Source: Gymnogyps californianus
Lineage: Eukaryota > Chordata > Aves > Accipitriformes > Cathartidae
Assembly (NCBI RefSeq): GCF_018139145.2
Contig: NC_059480.1
Location: 14,508,428-14,572,427, forward strand
Length of the DNA stretch: 64,000 nt
Reading direction: 5' to 3'
Part shown: positions 53,871 to 64,000 of the stretch, in pieces
Position numbering within the stretch: position 1 is the stretch's first letter
How the letters are laid out: every line of letters starts with the position of its first letter
Program-made: the position numbers and the translations under genes
Notes under the pieces: generated by a model
What the model saw: only the letters and a program-made list of their open reading frames with translations
What the model was told of the DNA's origin: nothing
Database searches by the model: none

Positions 53871-56800
53871 AGTTGCTGTTGTTGTTAAACTAATGATCTA
53901 GCAAAACCCAATCTAGATATAAAAATAAGTACATAATTGCCCTATTTTATAAACTTTAGAAAATTAGAATGTCACACACTTCTCATTCAGTTCAGCTTCC
54001 TAAATTCACAGAAGTCAAACAAAAAATCTACTACTTATCTATCAAAATAAAACCAGTTAAACTTTAAAGTGTTGAGAAAATGCTGAGATTTGAAACATTG
54101 GGTTCCTTAGAGTCTTCACATCTTCCAGCCTCCCATTTTGCTGTATGCTATGATGATTATAAGAGATACAATTAAAGCATACAAGCTGAGGGAGACTAGA
54201 AGTAAAAGCATATAGCTTCCTGGAAAGAGATTAACTCTCTTAATTATTCAAGGACCTCATCAGAAAAAAATAATAATGTAAATTTCCATAGCTCTGGAGA
54301 AGCAGACCTTGTGCATATTAGCACCACTGCTGCTCAAAAGTCTGCAAATGACCTCCCTCGCTCGTCCCAAAAGACATTTCTCCCTCTCCCGCTCTCTCCT
54401 TCTCTCACATACACAAATCCATACTACTCTTAGTAGAGTCTGCTAGCCTTAGCAAAACCTTATGGTCTCCAATGGTCTCACGTAGAGAGTGGATGACAAC
54501 AATAATATACATTCCTATTCCTACAAGACAAGCTACTAACATCATTCCTACAGCTGAACAAGTCTGGGATCAAGAGGAGGACAGTAAGAACTACGTTTAC
54601 CTTTTTTCAAAATTTTCTTCCCTTAACATTTTCCAGTAACTTTCAGTTGTAGTAGACATGAAGGAAGGGAACACACTCTGAAAACAGAGTTCGTTGACAA
54701 AAGAGGATGAAAAATTCTAAATAATAGATGCATTGACTTAGGATCGATTCTTGGTCCCTTTTCTCAGAAAAGGTTTAGATATGTGACCAGGATGTGACTG
54801 AAATACTCATTATGGCAGAAGGAGAGTCTTTTGACAAGAAGTGTTCCTAAAAAAGCATTTGTTTAGTTTTCTTATCTTTGGGCAAATCACCAGCATACTC
54901 AAATCAGCTTGCTACCAGGACAAGACCTACCTCTGAATTACTCATTTTCTTCTAAGCAAATGCACAGCTATGTTCTATGTGCAAAAGTCCAATCTATTTC
55001 CTGAAAGAAGCAACGGTGGGAAAAAGCATCAGAAATACATACAAAAGAATACAATGAATAGAAACAGCATGCCACAAATCTCACAACCTGTGGTGCTTTC
55101 CTCAAGCCTGGTTCTTGATGCCCAGAGGCATGGGGATCTACGTATGGAACATCAGCTTTCAACAAAATAATCTTCTACTTCTCATTCTTGCAGAAAAAAA
55201 TCTTGAAAATGTGAAAAAAACACAACCAAAAGGTTCAGATGTGAATCATTCCAAACGTATTACTTACTAAAAATCAGAGGATTTTAAAGGCAATGTGATT
55301 TTGAGGTCCCAATAAAGATTTCTTTTAAACAATTTATTCTCAATATAGTACTAGTGATTTTAATAAACATTGCTATTAGAAGAGCTATCTATTTCATTTG
55401 ATAGCAATCAAATTGGCCAGTCCAGCCACCTTCTTAATGACAGCTGTTTGCTCTAACACAAGCATAGAATGAAACCTGCTCCCTGAAGCCCTTTCTGCAT
55501 TATAGACACCTCAATCAATTCTGGTGGGAAGAAGCCTCTTTATTTACAGCAGTTCAATGAAAACAGAATTCTAGTCATCAAGTCTATTATTCACAAGATG
55601 TTCCTGTAAATCACATTTCTATAGCGAGTGCATGTTTCTGTGCTCATCATGTTACAATTCTGTTACTGGGATTCCAGACACAAAACTGCTAGTAATGAGG
55701 AGATTTTCCCAAAATTACATGAAATTACATCTTCTCTCTTGTGCACATCCACCAGAGATGGACTGAACTCAACAGAGAGATGCAGACCCAAATTCAATTT
55801 TACATGCATCTTTAAAAAAAGGATCCAATTAAAAAAGAAGTTTATTTTTTCATTTTGTTCTGGTTAAAAATACAGTTGTCATCTACTTTCCCCATCCTTT
55901 CCTGAAGAGAAGGGATGATGGAAGGTAATAAAGGCAACAACTGATCCCAGGCAGTGATTCACAGATCCAGAGGCATTTTGTGACTCTAAGTTGCCAGTGT
56001 TTGATGCTGGCATTCTGATTTGGCTTCAGTTCCTTCAGCTCAGCTCTAGGAGAACTGAAAGACCACTAGAGGACAAATCCCTGCAAGCATCACCTTATGG
56101 AGGTCTCCTCCCCATCAGCTCCATCCAGCAGGTTTTACCATAGAACAGACTGAGACAGAATTGTGCAATAACTGCCAAATACATTGATACTCAGTAGAGT
56201 TTTGTAATCACACATGTACAAAGAACTGTTTGGATAGAATAAATGTGTCCCATATGTCAAGAGCCCCATGTAATACAACCAGCAACATATATGGGAATAA
56301 AAGAGCACACTGCTGTAGCTGGCTTCAGGGACTGTAGAGGCCTGAATAGTACTTACTGGCAAGTGGCTTCCAGTCCCTGTCATGATAAATCTGTGAACAT
56401 GCACATAGTTCATCATTAGAAGATATCTCAGCACGATCTCTTCAGAGAGGAAGCCAATTACGAACTCCCCAAGTGGCAGGAGGGTAGGATGCTGCCAATA
56501 TAGACTGCTTCGATCCTCACTGCTGTTCTGATGAAAATGCAGATTATTTTTCTTGACACGACATAAATAAGATCAGGGCAAAAGATTATGTCACAGGTGA
56601 ATTAGTGCCTCCATGTAACACACTCATGGCCCATCAGACACAGCCTGGAACAATTAAGTTCATGTAATGTGCCTCAGTTCTGCATTTCTATCTGAACCTC
56701 CTATTTAGCTAACAGACTTTCAAAACCAAATTATAGTCAGACAAGACCTTACTGATTATACGTGTGCAGATGCTGAAAAGCAATTATTATTCCAGCTAAA

Positions 56801-57404
56801 GTTGTTATTACTGCAGAACCCATATGTTTCTTCTTGATTTGCCTTCTCCTATCACTATGACTAAGTAGATCCTAATTACTCTTAGCCACAATAAAGTTAC
56901 GCCGCCAACCCTTGAAAGATATTACCATCCTAGGTCATGATGTCTTCCTTAAGAGGGCCTTCAAAAACACACTAGGTGTATAAAAAGATTAGAAAGCAAT
57001 CTGCAGTTGTGCAGTTCCCATTGGAAGCATTAGCTCTGTCCATAACTATGGTCAGATGACCCTAAAATAAAACAGAACTTCTGAAATCCTGTTCTTGATG
57101 AGCATGACAATCTCAGAAATCCTGCCTGAAAAGTTGCTCCCTGTCCTGTTTACCAAATCAAGAAAAGAGAGAAACAAACAAACAGACAAACAAACAAAAT
57201 CCCTCATACACAAAGTCCTTTTTCTTATGCCAGCCAGCAGCGATATGAAGAGCACACCTCCTAGAACACGTATTCCAAGGGGATTTAACATACCTATTTC
57301 CTTCTCCACTCTACTCCCAGTGAATAAAGTTTGACAGATTTATTATGGCAATTTTACATATATTGCAACTCCACTAGTGATGATCTGAACATTTCCGTTG
57401 TGCT
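53871..57404. other. No gene supported; upstream flank of the promoter
   Basis: AT-rich unique sequence with a pyrimidine-rich stretch near 54357-54410 and the (CAAA)n repeat at 57172. Proximal enhancers of the CpG-island gene could lie here but cannot be seen without conservation data. Confidence 0.55.
57172..57200. repeat. (CAAA)n short tandem repeat
   Basis: About seven CAAA/CAGA units lie just left of the CpG island. Likely length-polymorphic. Confidence 0.85.
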
Positions 57405-57700
57405 CACAGGTGGCCCGGGGGATTCTAGAGAAACTGGAAATGTTTGTACGCCGCTTGCGACCCCTACTTCAGAAAGCTGAAGGCAAAAGGAAGGAGCGGG
57501 CGTCCCATGCCCATCCGTGGCGCTACCCACGCAGCCTGCGCTGCACTGCCAGTCGCCCTCCTCCGAAGTAACCACAAGTCCCTGGGCGCCGGCTCTGCAC
57601 TGCGATGCCCAGCGCCGGGAGACACCCGTCCTGCCCGTCACCCCGCCTCGGGCACCCTGTCGCTGCCGGCAGAGCGATGCGGGCCGGCCGCCTCCGCACC

Positions 57701-57710
57701 GGGCGGGGGG
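57701..57710 (+). promoter_or_regulatory. GC box / Sp1-type site
   Basis: The sequence GGGCGGGGGG matches the core GC box bound by Sp1/KLF factors. It lies about 160 bases upstream of the TATA box. Further G runs at 57761-57770 could add Sp1/MAZ-type sites or a G-quadruplex. Binding is inferred from the motif only. Confidence 0.55.
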
Positions 57711-57862
57711 GGCTCCGGCTGCGGGCGCGCCAGCGGACGGGGAGCGCGGGTGTGTAGGAAGGGGGGGGGGAAGTGGGAGGGAGACGGGTCAGAGGGGTCT
57801 GTCCCGGGAGATGGGTGGGGAGAGACAGCGGGCGAGCTGGGCTGGGCTGCAACGCCCCTCGC

Positions 57863-57869
57863 TATAAAT
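57863..57869 (+). promoter_or_regulatory. TATA box (TATAAAT)
   Basis: A clean TATAAAT sits inside otherwise GC-rich sequence, flanked by GC-rich DNA as typical TATA elements are. A start site about 28-32 bases downstream would fall near 57891-57896. A GC box lies about 160 bases upstream and a splice donor about 170 bases downstream, which fits a focused plus-strand promoter. TATA boxes are uncommon in CpG-island promoters, so regulated or tissue-restricted expression is possible, but that is inference. Confidence 0.8.
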
Positions 57870-57892
57870 CGAGGGGCCGCGCAGCGGAGCGG

Positions 57893-58039
57893 GAGGAGCG
57901 GTGCGCCCGGGAGGGGAGAAGCGCGCAGATCCCAGCGCAGCCGAGCATGGTGCGGTGCGAGCGCCGTCGGGGCTGAGCCGCCCGCCCCAGCCGGGCTGCG
58001 GCCGCTCCTCGCCCCGAGGCCGGCCCTCCGCGGAGCCAG
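57893..58039 (+). other. 5' leader exon (exon 1, non-coding) of an unidentified plus-strand gene
   Basis: This is the first exon of a gene reading to the right. The left edge is placed about 30 bases after the TATA box and is approximate. The right edge is a strong donor, CCAG|gtaagg. The exon is very GC-rich. The only ATG, at 57947, opens a nine-codon frame (MVRCERRRG) closed by TGA at 57974-57976, well before the donor, so the exon is read as 5' untranslated sequence with a small upstream open frame. A frame can be read through the donor into the intron, but that is a composition artefact. Coding exons must lie further right, mostly outside the window, so the gene cannot be named. A second, weaker donor-like site (GGAGA|gtatgt) occurs at 58218. 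Confidence 0.8.
57947..57976 (+). CDS. Upstream open reading frame in the leader (9 codons)
   Basis: ATG at 57947 in the context GCCGAGCATGG opens MVRCERRRG and ends at TGA 57974-57976. The G at +4 fits a good initiation context; position -3 is also a purine (A/G region CGAGC gives G). The frame lies wholly inside exon 1, so it would precede the main start and could lower or gate translation of the downstream protein. That it is translated is inference. The peptide is arginine-rich but too short to assign. Confidence 0.45.
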   Translation: MVRCERRRG

Positions 58040-58045
58040 GTAAGG
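58040..58045 (+). other. Splice donor of exon 1
   Basis: CCAG|gtaagg is close to the vertebrate donor consensus (MAG|gtragt) and sits at the end of the GC-rich leader. It is the best indication that transcription from the TATA box runs to the right and that the leader is spliced. Confidence 0.8.
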
Positions 58046-58065
58046 CGCGTCCCTCCGGCGGCCCC

Positions 58066-58095
58066 GGCTTCCGCGGGCGCGGCTTCCGCGGGCGC
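58066..58095. repeat. Perfect tandem duplication, 15 bp x 2
   Basis: GGCTTCCGCGGGCGC occurs twice head to tail, 26 bases after the exon 1 donor, in the CpG-dense start of intron 1. Each copy includes CCGCGG. It is a recent local duplication and may be polymorphic. Confidence 0.9.
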
Positions 58096-61000
58096 CGGGC
58101 ACTCCCTGCGCGCCCGCCGCGGGCTCTGCCGCTGGAGCCCGGCCGGCAGCCTGCCGTCGCGCCGCTTGTCGCCTGCACCTCGCCGGGAACACGCTGCCTG
58201 GCCCCGGGGGAAGGAGAGTATGTGTGGTTTCTGACACAGCCTCCTGCTGAACTTACACTGCGTTTAGATGAAGTTGGCAGAGGAAGTCTCAGTTCTGGAC
58301 AAAACGCAGGCACAGAAGCGCTGTGCGCTGGCCTGCCCTTCGAGGCCCGCTCGCTAAGCCCGCACCACCTAATTATTTTGGAGACAGCTAAATGTCCCAC
58401 AGACTCACAGCTGTGCCAAGCGTGTGAGCTCTCGTGTCTTGTCAACAGTTTGAAGATAAGGCAAAGGCACCCTTTGACAGAAGGCACAGCACTCGGAGCA
58501 GTAACACCTTCTCACCATCAAGGCTCTTTCCAACAGCGTACAAGAGGCAGCCCTTTTATCTCTGGTCAAGATCAGATGAGCACTTGAAATTTTTATTACT
58601 GTGCTAAGCTCATGATATAAATTAATCAAAATCACTAAATGTGATGCCGATGATTTTTGGGACTTGTGCAAACGCTTCTGTTTTTCAGTCTAACAGACAA
58701 CACAACTTCCGCCAGTTAGCCAGTTAGCAACTAGTATTGGTGTCATCAAAATTGTGTAGCATACACGCTCCATAACCAGACTTACCCCTTTTCTACAGAA
58801 AAAAAAAATGGAGTGATCTGCAACCAGAGATTAAATCTTAGTTAGTAAAAGTTAAAATGCCCTCCCCCCCTTTTTTTTTCCCCCTGGCATCAGCCAGCTT
58901 CTAAATTTAGCTTGGACTCTGAAACTGGACTAGAGTTCTTCAACATGTTCAGGTAAAAATCCTGTAACATATTTACTATCCTCCCACTCTCCATACATTA
59001 AAACACTTAAAATGTTATAAGTTATTTACAGGCACACAAGCCATATGTTCTTCCGAGCAAGTTAACTAGCATATCAGTAACTAAGTCAATTGGATCACAG
59101 TATACACAAGCAGTAAATTTGCAGGATCCTGTTATGCCCATTTCTGTATTTCTGCAAACCCACTAGAATTAATGACATGTATGGCAATAAGCGACAGCAG
59201 GATTCTGTCCAGAGCATGCTACAGTTCACTGTAAATTTCCATCACTTCCATAAGTAGCAGTACTTGTTTCGATTGTGTTGTGTTACATAGCTTGGGACAG
59301 GCTAGTAAATGGGCTCAGTAAAATCATAAGCCCCAAATAGGGATGAGGGTAAAGAGGGATTTTTGTCTAGGGGAGGGGCGTCTTCTCTTTTCACTTGCAT
59401 GAACCCACACCACTAACTTGATTAGATTTTTGCCTGAATAGGAGGATTGAGTATGGCCTGAAGCAGGTAATTACCATGGTGATGTAGAAAGGCTCTTTTA
59501 GCTCTGTTTTAGTGTCAGACAAATGTTTCACACTGCTGACCAGGGCAGTCCATTTTGCTTGTTGCCACCATAATCTTTTAAATTACAGCATCTTTCAAAA
59601 ATATGATGAAGTGCCTACAAATTAAGCTTTTGCTCATGTATTAAGAATTTTAACTATATGACTTTCCAGCAGGAATGTGGTATTTCTGTACACTTTTCCT
59701 CTACAACTTGAACTACATAGCAGAGAAATATCAGTTACAACTGTGGAGTGCTTCCTAGTTTATGTTGCTAAACTGAGAAAGCAAAGCGGTCCTGTATGAT
59801 TAAGAGAAGTCATGTTTATCATTAAATTTGAATGTAGTTGGTTTCATTCTCCCCTTCCTTTTGTCAAGGTAGTAAATGGAAACAGAGTTAGTTCTCACAC
59901 TGGAAGAGAGCAGAAATGCGCTCATTTCCGATGGTGTGAGGCATCCTGCCTTCCTGCTTGGAAACAGTACCTTGCTTGGGTTGGACAGCATGTGCAAACT
60001 GCAACTAGGAGTTAACTGGTTTACAAGGCAGTAAATACCAGCCTGAAATGCCAGTATCCACAGCACTGCAGAAGTGAGGAGAGTGCTGCCTTTCAGTTTA
60101 AAGTGTCACAACTCCACAACCTGCTTTTTGCAGTCCACTTAGAACAAGAAGATGCATGATTTGTATTTGTGTTACCCACTGAAAGAATAATATTATCTTT
60201 AATTGTATTAATATCTGAAAATGTATCTCATTTCTTTTTGCTATTTGTGGTACTATAAAAACAGAGGCAGATGCAGAATGTAAACATGGTGATTTATTTA
60301 CACTTTCTAGAATAATTCTGTTGAAACGTATGGACTGTGTTTGAAGACATGGAGATACGTGTCAGAGTTAATTCCCGTTAAAAATTTTATTTCAAGTAAT
60401 GGGCACTCACTGCATTTTCCTTCACTCCTTTTCTGCACTGTGGTAATTTTATCCTTTGTGTTTGTTGAAGGAATACATTTAGGTAGTCCTTTTCTCTGGC
60501 ACTGCCTATGGTTCCTTAGTACAGCTCTGGTAATTAATATGGTAACTTAAAGTTACATAAACTACAAACTCTCATTACACTATCCTAGTTAAACTCGTTT
60601 ATGCAAGAGTATAATATTAGTTGAAAATGTTTTAAGCAGTCACAAATTACTCCCATTTGCTCACTCCCTCTCCTTTTTCTCTGGACCTTCTTGAGGTCCA
60701 GAAGCTACTAGTATCACCAGGAGTATTCATAGTCTTTCCTGTGGCTATTACTGCCCAAATTTTAGGGCATCTGATCACACTGTGAGAAGCATCTGGTTGT
60801 TCTGAGTCATTAGCATATACCTGTGTTCCCCACACTTAAGTCTCCTTTTCTGCCTCGGTGAGTTCATAAAAGGTCATGTTCTGTCTTGACTTGGGTAGAG
60901 AACATGGATATTTATGCATTATTTTAATCAAATACTATGTCTGACTCACATTGCATGGTTAATCTTGTGCTTTTTTTTTTTAGCTGAATTTAATGGTTAT

Positions 61001-62859
61001 CTTCCAGGAGACACCTCAATAAGAGGAGAAATAGATTAAAATTTAATTTGGATACGTTATACCTAAAGCTGAGTTGGGGAAACAGGTTGTCAAGATTCAT
61101 TGGCATATGAATAGATCTGCTTCGGCAGTATATCAGATATGCCAAAGAAAGTGGCCAAATGGCTTAAATCAGGGGAAGGGGGTGGGTGGCAAAGCAAAAT
61201 AAACCCCTCACCTATTTCTGACAGTAATACTGGCAACCCAGTAACCATCATCTCTCTCCAGAAAGAGAAGTACAATCTCAGAATCCTTTCAGAGTTGCAA
61301 GCATGCTAAGATTTACAGCTTACAGCTGGGAGGACTGGGTCAGGGTATAGCCTGGCCAATAGAGGCCCACGGCGGTCTACTTGTATTGTAGGCTCTATTG
61401 CATGTTTAGCTAAATCTCTAGCCTTTGTGTAATCTTGTTTCAGTTTTCAAGCCTTATCTAGCTTACTGCTGATGTTTGTGCCTCATGCTCTCAGTTGTGC
61501 AACAATTCTATCGGAAGTACAGTGACACAGATGTTGTGTTTTACCATGTGTTCCTCTCAAATGTTAATTAACAGTTTTGCAGTATTCTTGGATAGCAGTT
61601 CTGATTTTTGGACGGTTCGTCCTAAGGGAGACTATGGTATTTTTAAGAAGTCAGCCTCTGCATTGTTAGGATGAGGTTTGAGAACTTAGGTAAGATAAAA
61701 TTGCAGAGCATCACAAAGAGAAATTTTTAGAAATCGCGTGGAATTCTGAAAACAAAAAGGAAAATGTGGATTACTTATGAAGAGAGGGGAAAGTGGAGGG
61801 AAGACTTATTTGTTCTTTTCACTATTGTAGGATTAGTTTCCACCATGCTAACAGGAATAACAGCTGAGAATTGAACCTCAGCTACTTATCTGGAATTAAA
61901 GTTTTATGCAAAGTTAAAATTTCAGCACGTATACACAAGGTGAATTCAAATACATTGAAGAGTTTGAGTAGGTGGCAACATAATTTACTCTTAGAGCTTA
62001 AGGGTGTATAGACCTCATGGATGAGGCCCAAACGCTGCAGCCTGAAGATCAGAAAGGCTCCAGCGGAGCTGTTTTCTTATATACAGCCTCTATTGCACAG
62101 AAAGCTACTAATCACAGTATCATTTTCTGCCTCCTCCTTCTGGCCCTAAAAACCCTGCAGTGAAAAGCAAGCCAGTAAGCTTTTGCTAACCACAATATTT
62201 CTTTTAGTTCCCTTTCCATCAACAAATTTGTCTCTTGAGATCACTTTCACCAATAGACAGTCATTGTACCCGGAGCACTCATACCATGTTCTGTACCATC
62301 TTCTAAAACTTATCCTTTGCAAAAAAAAAAAAATAAATTTGACAGATGTACCCTAGAAGAATCTGTGTCATTTTTGAACATTTTAGGGAATTTAACAAAT
62401 CTGACAAACAAGGGGACTTATGATACTTGATTTTTTTTTACCTCAGCTGTAACAAACAAGTGAAAAGAGGTTATCTTGACTCTAAGTCCTAACAGCTGGG
62501 ATTGTTTGAGACAAAGCCCATATGAAATAGAATGGCTGGTCTAATCATTTATGGCCTTATCTTCAGATAAATGATGGATTATACTAAAATTACTTTGAGC
62601 TTTCAAGTGAATTGCAACTAAGGGTAGGAAAATACCATGCTCCAAATGGCATGCTGTTAGTATTCTGCTGCACCATCCTCTGAAAGAACTACAGCTTTTG
62701 GGCTGTCAGGTGTCTTTTACAATTTTCATTCCATTTGTTTTTTGTTTGATAGCAAAACTGTCCAGGTGTCCGCTATATAACAACGCTAGCTAGAATGCTT
62801 GGTTACCATTTGTGGCGTTTATCTCCTTTTATTGTAGTTGAGTAGCATTTCTCTTATAG
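58096..62859 (+). other. Presumed intron 1 of the CpG-island gene
   Basis: Sequence after the exon 1 donor quickly becomes AT-rich. It contains the hairpin at 60681. A strong isolated acceptor (cttgtgctttttttttttag) ends at 60983 but has no good donor after it. A donor (CTTAG|gtaaga) at 61689 has acceptor-like sites only 20-50 bases upstream. No coding frame is convincing. Confidence 0.5.
60681..60701. repeat. Perfect 8-bp inverted repeat, 5-nt loop
   Basis: CTGGACCT and AGGTCCAG are exact reverse complements around TCTTG, in presumed intron 1 of the CpG-island gene. Confidence 0.85.
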
Positions 62860-62977
62860 GCACAGAAAATGGGTAATAACTGAAGACGACCTCACAGCAG
62901 GAAAGTGAGACCAGATTGGCAATGCATCAGTGAGTGGCATGATTGAAGACAAGACAAAAAGCAGTCTACAGCAAAAG
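62860..62977 (+). other. Candidate exon 2 of the CpG-island gene
   Basis: A possible acceptor (catttctcttatag|gcacag) precedes 118 bases that end in a donor-like AAAAG|gtaact. A second AG six bases later would give a start at 62866. The segment has three ATGs. Two are followed quickly by in-frame stops; the third, at 62939, opens MIEDKTKSSLQQK and runs in phase 0 to the donor. It could be a second leader exon, or an exon that starts the protein. I do not recognise the peptide. It is given because of its position 4.8 kb downstream of exon 1 and its paired splice sites. It could be chance. Confidence 0.28.
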
Positions 62978-63975
62978 GTAACTGGCAATATCTAAAGAAA
63001 CTGGTACTGAATTTGGGCAAGGTCAATATTTAGACAGTATTTCACTATTTGGGGTGAAAGCTGTAATTAGAGTTACAGCCAGAACAAAGAATGATTGAGC
63101 CAAACGCCTAATTTCAGCTAATTCACCTATTCCTTTCTTTACTTCTAGGTCATACAAGTTTGTCAGTTACTGATAGATTGTTGGCTAGCGGAATCTAATA
63201 ATCAGTAGATGAAATATAGGAACAGAAGGAGAAAATAAAACAGCATTCCCAAGCCCCCTCAGTTTTCTGAAAATTGAGAGGGATACACTGAATGAGAGTA
63301 CTGTGCCTCAGCATTTCTAGCTTAGAGGGACCCATGCAAATAGTAAAACATTCCAGAAAACCACTGAACAGCTGTACTTTTATGATGGGGGTTTACGCAA
63401 GGGAGAAAAATGCACTAGTTGACTTCCCTAAAAAAAATGTTCTGTTGGCAGTTATCCTCCATTTAACCCTGCTTTAGCATCAGCACAGTCTGGCCAGACC
63501 CTTTGCTTGAAGCAGGCAGCACATAATGTACAAAGATGCAGCCTGAACTTGTTTATTGAGGAACTGTGCATGCCCTTCCCAATCCAAGTTTATAGGATGT
63601 ATGTCGCCTTTTCATCTTTTTCTTTATAAACTCCTATTGGTTTTCATCTTTTCTCTTTTCTCCTCTCTTTCTTGTTACCCAAGCCTAGAAGTTTATACAA
63701 TTTTCCTTTTTTTTTTTCCCCCTCCTACGAGGTACATTGAGCCCAAGAGTTAGTCTGCTACTACTCAAGTTGCTCAGGACTTCCTCCCTCCTCAGGTTCT
63801 TTAGTTAATGTACAACAATCAGAAATGGAAAGCATGCAGCAGGAATCAACATGTGTTTTCAAAGTAGGACTCTAGCTCTGCTGTTAGATTTCTGTCTATA
63901 TTGTTTTCCTCTTGGCTTTGCTATTAGCAGCTTACCATGATAAGACAATTACAGTTTTTCTTTTTCTCAAATCAG
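62978..63975 (+). other. Presumed intron, no gene seen
   Basis: AT-rich sequence between the candidate exon 2 and the strong acceptor at the window edge. T-rich stretch at 63700-63722. Nothing else recognised. Confidence 0.45.
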
Positions 63976-64000
63976 GCTTTATGTCAGGTAAAAGATATTT
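63976..64000 (+). other. Candidate exon start at the window edge
   Basis: A strong polypyrimidine tract and acceptor (tttttctttttctcaaatcag) end at 63975. The following bases remain open in two frames up to the window end. One of them contains ATG at 63980 (reading MSGKRY). This could be the next exon of the CpG-island gene, possibly the one with the start codon. A GTAAAA just downstream could also be a donor, leaving a 12-base exon, which is less likely. Confidence 0.25.

Larger units (their letters stand above)
57405..58250. promoter_or_regulatory. CpG island at a gene promoter
   Basis: Composition changes abruptly from AT-rich DNA to very GC-rich, CpG-dense sequence for about 850 bases and then returns to AT-rich. 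It is the only such block in the window. It contains a GC box, a TATA box and a leader exon with a good splice donor, so it is read as a vertebrate CpG-island promoter. It also causes long spurious open frames on both strands, because stop codons are rare in such composition. Edges are judged by eye. Confidence 0.93.

Noticed and set aside
57409..57540. Plus-strand frame VARGILEKLEMFVRRLRPLL after an AG at 57409
   Set aside because: It looks protein-like but lies upstream of the TATA box, has no donor and ends in composition-driven sequence. No partner exon is known.
57444..58587. Open frames of 199-232 codons on both strands across the CpG island
   Set aside because: Frames are open together on both strands, rich in R, P, G and A, and run across the exon 1 donor and promoter. 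This is the expected effect of GC-rich composition.
61117..61130. Short match to the start of U6 snRNA (GCTTCGGCAG)
   Set aside because: Only about a dozen bases agree, and the rest of U6 is absent.
62939..62977. MIEDK start compared with DENND4-type proteins, which also begin MIEDK
   Set aside because: The match stops after five residues; the following residues differ from what I know of that family. No gene name is given.
1..64000. tRNA genes, endogenous retroviruses, CRISPR arrays, bacterial operons
   Set aside because: Looked for A/B boxes, long terminal repeats, pol-like frames and regular direct repeats. None was found.

Overview
The window looks like 64 kb of vertebrate nuclear DNA, most likely from a sauropsid and probably a bird. 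It is AT-rich. Repeats are sparse. The recognisable ones are very old CR1/L3-type LINE fragments and a short palindromic 'GACTTCAATGG' repeat family of the kind seen in bird and reptile genomes. I see no Alu, B1/B2 or L1 sequence and no recent transposon. The species cannot be fixed from the sequence alone. Nothing bacterial, viral or plasmid-like is visible.

The one firmly supported functional element is near the right end. A CpG island (about 57.40-58.25 kb) holds a GC box, a TATA box at 57863-57869 and a GC-rich leader exon of about 145 nt that ends in a strong splice donor (CCAG|gtaagg at 58039/58040). This is the 5' end of a plus-strand gene whose coding part lies mostly or wholly to the right of the window. 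Candidate second exons are at 62860-62977 and starting at 63976. The gene cannot be named from a non-coding leader.

The 57 kb to the left of the promoter is intergenic or intronic in character. No open frame there resembles a known protein family. A few short open segments have credible splice sites. On the minus strand there is a phase-compatible series of four (1008-1071, 4744-4856, 4941-4996, 8718-8852), and single segments at 37838-37985, 40021-40415 and 44757-44921. These are given as low-confidence exon candidates of an unidentified minus-strand gene or long non-coding RNA. Some short plus-strand segments (35977-36026, 47384-47431, 49468-49541) are also spliceable.

The rest consists of CR1 relics (16.7-17.2, 20.4-20.6 and 31.8-32.1 kb, all in minus orientation), four relics of the palindromic repeat, simple repeats (notably A44 at 10957), small tandem duplications and several perfect short hairpins. 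Most other open frames are chance openings or shadows in the CpG island.
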